Source: Haplosporangium gracile
Lineage: Eukaryota; Mortierellomycota; Mortierellomycetes; Mortierellales; Mortierellaceae
DNA length: 30,215 nucleotides
Direction of reading: 5' to 3'
Assembly: GCA_015499985.1 (NCBI GenBank)
Contig: JAAAUF010000431.1
Location: 1-30,215 of the forward strand
The notes below the pieces were generated by a model, which worked only from the letters and a program-made list of their open reading frames with translations, did no database searches and was not told where the DNA came from. The position numbers were made by a program, and so were the translations under genes. Every line of letters begins with the position of its first letter. The first letter of the stretch is position 1. Below, piece after piece: positions 1 to 9,648 of the stretch.

Positions 1-62
1 ACTTGTCATCCGCAAAACAAACAAAAAATAATTAATACGATTGCCCGTTTCCTTCAAATTAG

Positions 63-524
63 GCACGGTCGTTGGGTTACGTGGTCGTTGGACTCAATGA
101 GTATTATACAAGCAAGAAATGTCCTCACTGTGGGCTATTCGTCGCCCAGGTCACCCTCCGCCGTTTCTTTTGCCCAACCTGCCACGTTTATCACCACCGT
201 GACGTTATGGCGGCTGAGAACATGGCCAACCTTGTGCGAGGCTATCTTGAGAAGCAGCAGCGTCCAGAGTACCTCCAGCCTGTGGCGCCGGACGGATCTC
301 TTCCTTGGATGGCTAATGCTGGCGCAGGATCGAGAGCGTTCTCGAACACAACCCCTGGAAGCAGCAGCAGCGGGAGCACTAGCACAACGAGTCGATCGCC
401 AGGACATCAAAAACGGCCTGCCTCTACCTCCAGCACCACGGATGGAACTCAAGGCCGACCAAAGAGGTCAGCCGTTGCCTCTAGCTCAAGCCCGGCGCGC
501 GGTGGAAAGGGTGCGCGGAAGTAG
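63..524 (+). CDS. Fanzor (eukaryotic TnpB-like RNA-guided nuclease), C-terminal exon, 5' partial
   Basis: This is the C-terminal part of a Fanzor protein, the eukaryotic relative of TnpB/Cas12 RNA-guided DNA nucleases; the rest lies left of the window. An in-frame TAG at 60-62 coincides with a good intron acceptor (pyrimidine-rich, ending AG at 62), so the exon should start at 63. Counting from the TTG codon at 72 as residue 1, NEYYTSKKCPHC spans residues 9-20. A zinc ribbon follows, with Cys17/Cys20 and Cys34/Cys37. HRDVMAAENM (42-51) matches the RuvC-III D-x-x-A-A-x-N motif, with Asp44 as the expected catalytic residue. From about residue 70 the tail is Ser/Thr/Gly-rich with basic patches (KRPAS, RPKR) that may be nuclear localisation signals. 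The stop is TAG at 522-524. The family call rests on motif order, since no search was possible. Whether the whole gene is intact cannot be judged. Confidence 0.85.
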   Translation, partial: ARSLGYVVVGLNEYYTSKKCPHCGLFVAQVTLRRFFCPTCHVYHHRDVMAAENMANLVRGYLEKQQRPEYLQPVAPDGSLPWMANAGAGSRAFSNTTPGSSSSGSTSTTSRSPGHQKRPASTSSTTDGTQGRPKRSAVASSSSPARGGKGARK

Positions 525-1157
525 TCTAGTTTATCATATTCGTGTGTTGGTTCGCCCGCACACATTAGTGCTGGTAGGGGGGCAGTGGATACGATGATGA
601 GTCGCTTCGGTAACGTAATTATGGCGTCCATTGTCCCCCAGCCAAACGGACAAGAACGGCCGGCGTACGCCTATTCACCGTTCTGTGCCCGTTATCTCAA
701 GGCGCCCCTGGGTGCAGCTGTTTGACAAAAAATTGTAGTAGGCATCAACGGTTCAATTGGCTAGTTCATTTGCCGTGCCATGGGTAAAAGCGAAGAAGCG
801 AAGAAGTGTATCATGTATCTATGTGAGTGTGAGTGTGTCCATTCCCGGCTTCTTTCGATCTGAACCCCTTTTCCTCCGCCGGCCCACCATCCAATTTTTG
901 CGCTGTGTACTCGTCCGGCCTTATTGGTGGCGGACCAAATTTTTTCGATCAAACCGATCGGCCTCAGCTCCCTCCTCCACAGTCCACAAACCGACCGAAC
1001 CTAAAAAATCAACGACCTGCATCACTTCCCTTCCCCTTTTTTCTTTCTGTCATTCTTTCATTCCCTCCATCTTCTCCTTCTTCATTCCTCCCATTCTTTC
1101 AACTACCCAGGAACCACTCCCACCAAGACCCCCTCTCTCCACTCATACCTCCTCCAA
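525..1157. other. Intergenic: Fanzor 3' flank and leader of the HAD gene
   Basis: The first part (525-about 755) is rich in inverted repeats. GTGTG at 542-546 can pair with CACAC at 559-563, the major hairpin covers 572-644, GGCGTACGCC at 662-671 is a perfect 10-base palindrome, and GCGCC at 702-706 pairs with GGTGC at 711-715 around a 4-base loop. This is probably the right end of the Fanzor element, but no terminal repeat can be confirmed without the left end. From about 1000 the plus strand becomes strongly CT-rich up to the ATG at 1158, as before most genes in this window. No other gene is supported here. Confidence 0.6.
572..644 (+). ncRNA. Candidate guide-RNA (omega-RNA-like) hairpin downstream of the Fanzor gene
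   Basis: GGGGGGCAGTGGA (577-589) can pair with TCCATTGTCCCCC (627-639) over 13 consecutive pairs, two of them G-U wobbles (582/634 and 585/631). After a 2x2 internal loop the stem continues outward with UGG/CCA (572-574 with 642-644). Inside the loop, 601-614 can fold on a UUCG tetraloop closed by C605-G610, with one mismatch. The wobbles only make sense at RNA level, which favours a structured transcript over a DNA palindrome. Fanzor and TnpB guide RNAs are known to overlap or follow the 3' end of the nuclease gene, and this hairpin starts 47 bases past the stop. The RNA identity is inferred; its ends and any guide segment cannot be set from one copy. Confidence 0.5.
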
Positions 1158-2252
1158 ATGTCAAATTCATCAGTGAAACCAACCCCTGTCGGACTCTTCA
1201 AGGCAGTCTTATTCGATATCGGCGGAGTCGTTGTTGGTTCACCCTTTCAGGGCATCGCCGACTTTGAACTCCAACACAACCTCCCCGTCAACTACCTCAA
1301 CGTCGCCATGTAAATCAACTCTCCTTTTCCTTTCATATCCACGTCACCAACAAAACGTGCGTTCTTAGGGAAATGGTTAATGTTCTATCTTCAATTGCTA
1401 ACTAACTGACTGGGTCGCTTTTTTTTTGTGGCATGATAGTACGAGAGCGGGACATAACGGCGCATTCCAGAGACTGGAGCGAGGAGAAGTTGACCTTTGG
1501 TCTTTTTACGAGGCCTTTTCAGATCAGCTCTCCGACACCAGGAACGTTGCCGCTTACGCCAAATACGCTGAATTACGTTCAAAAGGTAACCGTCGTCTTC
1601 CTCTTTTCCATTCACCTGGCTCATTTTTTAAAGATTTCCGATCACTAACCAACTTTCATGCATGCTACATCTCCATACTTTTCAAGCGTTTGACAAAACG
1701 TCATTCAAGGCACCAAAGATCGACGGCAGAGCCCTCTTCCACCAGATGATGTCCAAGGCCGCCGTCGTAAACCCCTGCATGGTCGAAGCAATTGCCGCCC
1801 TCCGTAAGGCCGGATACACCGTCGCCGCCCTCACCAACAACTTCAACTACCCCTCTGACGAACGCGGACAACATGAACAGGAGCTCATCCTCAAGGAAAC
1901 CGCCGACTCTTTCTTGACAACTACACCAACCCCTGCTGGAAGGGCAGGAAAGGGATCAGGAGTAATTGTGATGGGCCAGGATCAATTGAAGACGCTTTTT
2001 GATCATTTCATCGAATCAGCTATTTTGGGTCTGAGGAAACCAGACCCCGCGATTTACAGGAAGGCGGGCGAGATTGTGGGATTCAAGCCTGAGGAGATTG
2101 TGTTTTTGGACGACATTGGCGCAAACCTGAAGGCGGCTCAGAATGAGGGCTGGAAGACTATTCGTGTCCTCTTGGGTAAGCCACGACAGGCGATCGAACA
2201 ACTCGAGTCCATCCTGGGTATCACTCTCCTTGCTCCCGAATCCAGACTGTGA
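1158..2252 (+). CDS. HAD-superfamily hydrolase (ACAD10 / epoxide hydrolase N-terminal type)
   Basis: Three exons fit in phase: 1158-1309, 1440-1585 and 1687-2252, giving 287 residues. HAD motif I is FDIGGVVVGSP with the nucleophile Asp20. Motif II is ALTNNF (Thr149). Motif III is GLRKPDPAIYR (Lys217). Motif IV is VFLDDIG (Asp241, Asp242). This order and the spacing fit the HAD subfamily that includes the N-terminal domains of ACAD10 and soluble epoxide hydrolase, usually phosphatases on small substrates. The second Asp of the classical D-x-D motif, the general acid, is Gly22 here, so phosphatase activity may be weak or altered. No signal peptide or membrane segment is seen, so it is probably cytosolic. 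The gene converges on the RS-rich gene, with only 81 bases between the stop codons. The substrate cannot be predicted. Confidence 0.9.
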
Positions 2253-2270
2253 ACGATTCATGTTATTACC

Positions 2271-2292
2271 AATAAATAAGTGATTTATTTAT
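2271..2292. terminator. Palindromic bidirectional poly(A) signal between two convergent genes
   Basis: ATAAATAA (2272-2279) and TTATTTAT (2285-2292) are a perfect inverted repeat with a 5-base spacer. It carries AATAAA on the plus strand at 2271-2276, 19 bases past the HAD stop. It carries AATAAA on the minus strand (TTTATT at 2284-2289), 45 bases past the RS-gene stop. Both genes probably end through this element, with overlapping 3' UTRs. Confidence 0.6.
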
Positions 2293-2333
2293 CCATTGGT
2301 GACGTGCCCAGTCGGTGTTCATAGTTGACATAC

Positions 2334-3784
2334 TCAGTCGTAAGAAGCATTTAAAAAGTCCAAAAGACTGCCACGGTTTTTTTCTCGCTTCTTATCCTCA
2401 CTTGACTTCGCCACCTTAAGCTTAAGCTATATCAATGGTGAGAAGGATTAACATGCATTAATAAGACATATTTTCAAAAGGAATACAATGCATGCTTAAC
2501 ATCTTTTCAAACTTTATAATAAATTATAACCGCTCTAAACACACCTTTTGTCCTGTAATGGCGCTGCGAGGATTTTCATCAGAATCACTTGACGAGTAGG
2601 ATCGGCGACGATGACGCTTGCTCTTGGACTTTTTTGAGCGGGATCGCGAAGGCGACCGAGATTTGGATCTGGATCGAGATCGGTGGCGCTTCTGCTTACG
2701 ACGTTTCCTGTCACTCGCACGGCCTAATGTTGAACATGCCGTACTCCTATCAATAAAACAGCTCCCAATAGTGATAGTATTTCTCTCCTAAACGGAACAA
2801 CATTGCAAATCTCGTGTGTAAAACGACTTACTTTCCAGGTCGCTCTCGCTGTCACTGCTCACAGATCGACTCCTGCTATCGCGACGACGCGATGACGATA
2901 ATGACGACGACTTCTTATCTCGGTGTGAGTGAGAGTGCGAGCTGCGATGATGGCGATCTTTGGAGGTGTCACGTCGAGAGGAGGATTGGCGATCCCGATG
3001 GCTCGATGTCACTGATCTCGAAGGCGAATGTGATTTGGACCGTGGTGATCGAGAACGGTGGCGATCATGATGACGGTCGCGGTTTGAACGAGAAGAATCA
3101 TCTCTGTCTTCTCTCCTGTCCCTGGGGCGCGGAGAGTCATATCTGTCGTCTCTTCTGTCCTTGGAATGAGAAAATCCATCATTGATCTCCCTTCTGGCCT
3201 TGGAACGAGAAGACTCGTCCTTGCTTTCCCTCCTGTCCCTGGATCGAGATCGGTGGCGCCGCACTGTAAATATCCCGCAGAATCAATTCAATCCAAATGA
3301 GACAATGTCGACCGTGATTCAGAGCAAGAGTTCAAAGAGTTCCTCGTAGTGGGTGGTTGAAAACAAGCCGGTAGAGGGTGAGAGAACCGTTTTTCCGCGT
3401 GTCAGCCAGTGTGAAAGTCCAATTGAGGGGAAACCCGCGCAAAACACAGAATGAGGATGACAAGTTGAGGTAGATATACAAAGAGGAAAGATAGTAGCAA
3501 GGCAAGACGAGAGGGAGAGAGAGAGTGTAAGTTCTCCAGTGACGACGCATACCCATTGGATCACATCGACAAGACACAGTCAAAACATTGAGCAAAGTGC
3601 AGCATTGAGGGGAGGAAAAGACGACAATGTTCTACTTACAAGGAGAACGCGACCTAGAGTCGCGACGGATTTCCTTTCTCTCCCGACCGGAGTTGCCGTC
3701 TCGGTCTCCACGACGGTCGTCCCTGTCCCTGTGGTCCCTCGAAAACGCCGAGGGACTTTTGCTTCTTTCTCTGTGTTCACCCAT
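2334..3784 (-). CDS. Arginine/serine-rich (RS) nuclear protein, probably splicing-related
   Basis: Four minus-strand exons fit in phase: 3784-3640, 3263-2832, 2723-2545 and 2426-2334, giving 282 residues. The start is ATG (MGEHRERSKSPSAF...). Nearly the whole protein is low-complexity RS/RD/RE/SR repeats, as in SR-like splicing factors, but there is no RRM or zinc knuckle. The C-terminus changes character: SSDSDENPRSAITGQK joins the last exon, which encodes KLKVAKSSEDKKREKNRG and then ends LLDFLNASYD. This reads as a conserved basic helix with an LLxFLN end. If intron 3 were not removed, the reading frame would stop 7 codons later (TAA at 2524-2526). The donor is GTGTGT at 2544 and the acceptor is ATATAG ending at 2427. 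Phase and the lysine-rich composition support the spliced form. A nuclear RNA-processing role is inferred from composition only. It is head-to-head with Rheb, with 516 bases between start codons. Confidence 0.8.
2669..2689 (-). repeat. 21-bp exact repeat within the RS gene (copy 1, exon 3)
   Basis: The same 21 bases occur at 2669-2689 and 3239-3259. On the minus strand both read in the same frame and encode RHRSRSR at the start of RS blocks in exons 3 and 2. They point to internal duplication of RS-coding sequence. Confidence 0.8.
3239..3259 (-). repeat. 21-bp exact repeat within the RS gene (copy 2, exon 2)
   Basis: Partner of the copy at 2669-2689, lying at the start of exon 2. Confidence 0.8.
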
Positions 3785-4300
3785 AATGACGGCGTCTATA
3801 CTTTGGCAGGTATACGAGATGGGAACCAGAGTGATTAGCAAACTTGCTTTTTTGTAGGTGAGTGTGAGCCCTGACCTTGCTGCGCGGGGTGATGATCCCC
3901 CTTGGTGCGTGATGGGCATGGCCTTGCTTACTTCGCTGAATCCCTGATTACTCCTGTCCTCTGCGCTAACGATTTAGATTTAGTCTTTGTTTGCTCGTTG
4001 CTGCTATTGATTCCTGACTGCCGATGCTTGTCCTATCCAAGGATGGTAGTTGGGGGAGAGGTGTACAAGAGAAAAGAATGTTTTTGAAAAAGATTACTCT
4101 AGCTGGCGCTTTTGTATGGTGCAAAAATATCCACGTGATGTCAAGAAGAGAGAGAAGAACAAGTGCACCTTGAAGGGCAATTTATTTTTATTCTTTTCCC
4201 TTTGCCTTCCCTTTCAGTTCATCCCTCCTTCTCCTCTTTCATTCTCACACTTTTCCTTCTCGCACTTTTCCTTCTCACACTCAACACACAATTCGCCACC
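3785..4300. promoter_or_regulatory. Shared head-to-head promoter region of the RS gene and Rheb
   Basis: This 516-base gap separates two divergent start codons. Its right part (about 4190-4290) is CT-rich on the plus strand and includes a duplicated segment: cactttTCCTTCTC appears twice at about 4248-4277. A CCACC context directly precedes the Rheb ATG. No coding sequence is supported. Confidence 0.5.
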
Positions 4301-6576
4301 ATGAGCTCATCCGCCTCGCAAACACCCGCTAAATCCCCAAAGCTCAGACGCATCGCCCTCCTGGGATCCCGAGCTGTTGGTAGGTCCGCCTGCTTGTCGC
4401 CATGTCGTTGACAGCTCGACTCTGCGGTCTTCTTTTCTGCCGGAGCAAGAATAGAACAACGAAAGCTCTGGGGACAAGGAAGTAACTAAGTGAACAGGAT
4501 ACACGAACGAAAAGGGTTCACACTCACGGCTCTTCCTGCCTTGAAGTCGACACACTCGTAACTAATACGACCTCTTTTCAGCGCGGAGAACTTCAGTGCG
4601 GGAAACGAAAAGAGGGGTGATAAAAGGCATGAACCAACCAACGAACGGAGATCTGGGGGAAAACAACAAACCATCGACCTGCTATTTTCTTCTCCTTTCT
4701 TTCCTCCTCTTCCACCTTCGCCCTTTGCCCTTACGCCGCTCCTTCAGAACGCTCCCTACTCGTTCACTTCACCCCCACCCTTTCCCTTTCGTCCCTCTCC
4801 TACTCTTCCTCGCAACCCCCTTGCAATGAAGGGGCATTTGAGCACACCAACAAATGTCTGTGGGGAAAGGAGGAAGGACGATGGAGGAGGATATGCTTTG
4901 TCTATGTGATGTCGAGATAGTCGTCCCCCTTCTCTTTTTCCTTTAAAACAAAAGAGAAACAAAGTGAGGTGGTCGTGGAATCGACGGGATATTTTGCGTT
5001 TTGGTGGGCATGCATGCTTTTTGCTCGGATCAGCGTGCGTCCGTGAATGAAAAAGAAGGCGCGGGCGAGCGGATCGAATAGATCGTGACAAAAACATAAA
5101 CAAACATTGCCGTTTTGGATTCGCACTCGGCAGATGTGAGTCTAGTTGACATGCGTGTTTATCATTATCATTGCCATTGTCGCTGTGGTTATTTCTATTC
5201 ACCTATCCTTTTATTCTTTGCCCATCATTTTGTGAGCATGGATCATTTTTCTGTCATCTGTTCCCATCCTCTCACTCCCCTTTTCAGATAACCTGTTACT
5301 CCATGGACTATAGTAACAAGAACTAAACACTTAGTCCTTTTCTATCTTTTTATTGTAGGCAAATCGTCGATGACGATTCAGTTTGTTGAGAATGTTTTTG
5401 TGGACTCTTATTATCCTACGATCGAAAACACCTTCACTAAGCCCATTAGCCATCAGGGCCAAGAGTACCAGGCCGAGATTATCGATACAGCAGGACAGGT
5501 ATGACCAACCAACCAGGCAAATTCTATGGAGTGCTGGCTGGATGTGGGTGCTGACTTCAAGAGGGGGACCCATTGGGTGAAGGAAAAATGCCGTTCTGTT
5601 CAGATGGAACTTTGGAAACCCCTTCTTTCTGGTGACCATCTGATCAACCTTTTTTATTATTGAAACCTTTTTTCTTTTTAAAAAAAAATGTTTGAACGCA
5701 AGGGGAGAACAAGAACAAATGAAAACGAAACGAGAGAAAAAGAAAAACAAATGTACTCTTCTCTCTCTTTCTCTCGAAAACAAGGACAAATGAAAAAAAA
5801 AAAAAATGAAGAAAGACGAAAGAAAGAAACGAGGGCGCTTTTTGTCTTTCTTTCAAAACAAGGACAAATGAAAACGAAATGAGACCAGTTAGAGAAAGAA
5901 GGGTACGCTTCTCGACCTCGGTCCTTCTTCCTATTATTTTTCATTGTAACTAACCTGACATTCACTCTAAAACACGGGAATTATAGGACGAGTTTTCAAT
6001 TTTCAACGGAAAGCATGCGCTCGATATCCACGGTTATATTCTGGTCTACTCTGTGACAAGCAAGCTGAGCTTTGACATGATCAAGATTATTCGTGATAAG
6101 ATTTTGAACTACACTGGAACCGACTGGGTGCCCATCGTGATTGTCGGCAACAAAAGTGATCTGCACGGACAGCGTCAAATCTCTACCGAGGAAGGCGAGG
6201 AGCTCGCCGCCCTGTGGAACTGCCAATCTTGCGAGACCTCTGCCAAGCACAACGAGAACATCGGTAAGTATTTTTTGTCAATTGCTGCACCCCTGTACTT
6301 TTCTTTTGTTATCGTGTCTGTTTGTGCGTGAGTTGTATCTATCTGTCTCTATCTAGGATGGCTATCATTTATCTGCTAAGCAATGCGCATGTGTGTTTAT
6401 GTCTGTGTGTTGACCATGTTTACTTGTGCTTTTTTTTTCTTATCCGCGATCCATGATGAACCATGATCCAATGAATCTATACGTATATAGGACGTGTTTT
6501 TGAGTTGATGATTGGCGAGATTGAAAAGTCGACCAGTGTGCCAGAGGAACCCAAGAGCGAGTGCATCATTCTTTAA
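4301..6576 (+). CDS. RHEB: Rheb-family small GTPase (TORC1 activator)
   Basis: Four exons fit in phase: 4301-4379, 5359-5498, 5987-6263 and 6491-6576, giving 193 residues. G1 is GSRAVGKS (22-29), with Arg24 where Ras has Gly12, a Rheb hallmark. Switch I is YYPTIENTFTK (44-54). G3 is DTAGQDEF (69-76). G4 is NKSD (128-131). G5 is ETSAK (156-160). The protein ends in a CaaX box, CIIL (190-193). The family works on endomembranes downstream of the TSC complex and activates TORC1. The terminal Leu predicts geranylgeranylation, whereas well-known Rhebs end in residues favouring farnesyl. Intron 1 is long (979 bases) and intron 2 contains degenerate tandem repeats. A poly(A) signal lies at 6791. The N-terminal extension (about 15 residues, Ser/Lys-rich) is longer than in human Rheb. 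Confidence 0.97.
4380..5358 (+). other. Long intron 1 of Rheb (979 bases)
   Basis: It is bounded by GTAGGT at 4380 and TTGTAG ending at 5358 and splits the P-loop codon region (after AVG). It contains a CT-rich block at about 4680-4825 but no convincing coding sequence on either strand. It is several times longer than most introns in this window. Confidence 0.85.
5703..5882 (+). repeat. Degenerate tandem repeat in Rheb intron 2, about 72-78 base period
   Basis: A motif close to GAACAAGAACAAATGAAAA recurs at about 5705, 5777 and 5855, each followed by A-rich sequence and a TC/TTTC-rich part. The three diverged units make up much of the 488-base intron (5499-5986). Confidence 0.6.
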
Positions 6577-7278
6577 AAACTTCTACGGCCTACCAAACAA
6601 CAACTGCGCCTACTTCTACGGACACGAACGACTACGGACAGATAGCTTGTCTGACAAATACACCGGTTATCCCAAGACACAGCATATTTGAACAGCAGCG
6701 GCACCCTTGTTTACAAAACACCCTACTCACACTACAACATCATCATTAACAGCAACAAACTCTTCCTCTTTGTTCTTCTCCAAAAAGCCAAATAAAGAAG
6801 CTCCAAGTACCTAATGAAGCAATGGGGTCCACGTATTATCTTGCGCATTCCTTTGTTTTTTTATGTTATCTATGATAATAGCGTTTGCTATCTCTCGCTC
6901 TATATGTGCGTATGATATGTGTGTGAGATCGGTAAGGATAAGTTTCAAGTGTACAATTGTACAAAGTCTCATATCGTAACATCGGCAATGACCTGAAAAA
7001 GGAAAGGTGACTTGGATAAGGCGCAACCTAGCCTTTGTTAAGCCCAGCTCACCCAACTCACCCAGTTCAAGTCATCAAACCAACGTAATTTCTTGACGAC
7101 ACACATCTAGCAGCGTCTAATTGCCCGATCAACAGTCACTGTACGTGACCAATGCATAAAATCCAGCTTTTTTTTTTCGTTTTTCCAATCCTTTTCTTCT
7201 CTTTTATTCTCTATCCCCAACAACACCAAACTTCCTTTCCCCCTAATAACAATCAAACCTTCCCACGCTTCATTCACC
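6577..7278. other. Intergenic: Rheb 3' UTR and GAPDH promoter/leader
   Basis: The Rheb 3' UTR contains AATAAA at 6791-6796. Between about 6830 and 7140 no gene is supported. The GAPDH leader from 7165 to 7278 is strongly CT-rich and ends in a CACCATGG context. Confidence 0.6.
7149..7160 (+). promoter_or_regulatory. Possible CCAAT and TATA-like elements of the GAPDH promoter
   Basis: CCAAT (7149-7153) is followed by GCATAAAA (about 7153-7160), some 120-130 bases before the GAPDH ATG. The position is plausible for a highly expressed gene, but the call rests on short motifs only. Confidence 0.3.
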
Positions 7279-9093
<1,815 letters not shown>

Positions 9094-9648
9094 AGTCCTT
9101 CTTTCTGCTGGATGGATGTGTCTTCGATTTTCCACAGCTCGACAACGACAACAACAACTCAGCAAAAACAAAAACAAAATGGATCTGTACATTTGTGTAA
9201 ATAGGCATTACCAGAAAACCAAGGAGGTATCAGTAGCAGAAGCGTAGCGCCCCTCTATTGCACTTTCTTTTTACTTTTCGAATTGAAATAAACAAGTCCT
9301 TCACGGGACGTACTATATATCTCTTTCGTTTTTTTGTTCATGGGTTGCGGAATTCAAGTTTGGTTCAAGGTTTAGTTCAAGATTTGGTTTCTTGCTGAGA
9401 TGTTTGTGTCTTTGTTTTGGACAAGAATTGTATTATTGGGAGGAGTGGATGGGTGTTTGGCGGAACGTCTAAAGTAGGGTCTATGTAAAGGGGGCTGATG
9501 TTGGAAGGCGGGATTAAAGATAACAAAAAACACGAAAAAGCAAAACGGAAAAAGAAAAAAAGAAAACCAATAAAAAACGGAAAGGGAGGAAAAGGAAAAG
9601 TCAAGAGTGGTATGAACAGATGAATGGACAATGAAATAGGAGGGCAGT
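9094..9648. other. Convergent intergenic region after GAPDH
   Basis: This 555-base gap holds the GAPDH 3' UTR (AATAAA at 9287-9292) and the 3' flank of the minus-strand gene. A purine-rich, A-rich stretch lies at about 9520-9605. I see no canonical AATAAA on the minus strand within it. No gene is supported. Confidence 0.6.

Noticed and set aside
88..597. 169-codon frame overlapping the Fanzor exon
   Set aside because: It is a shifted shadow of the Fanzor frame. The zinc ribbon and RuvC motif are only in the other frame.
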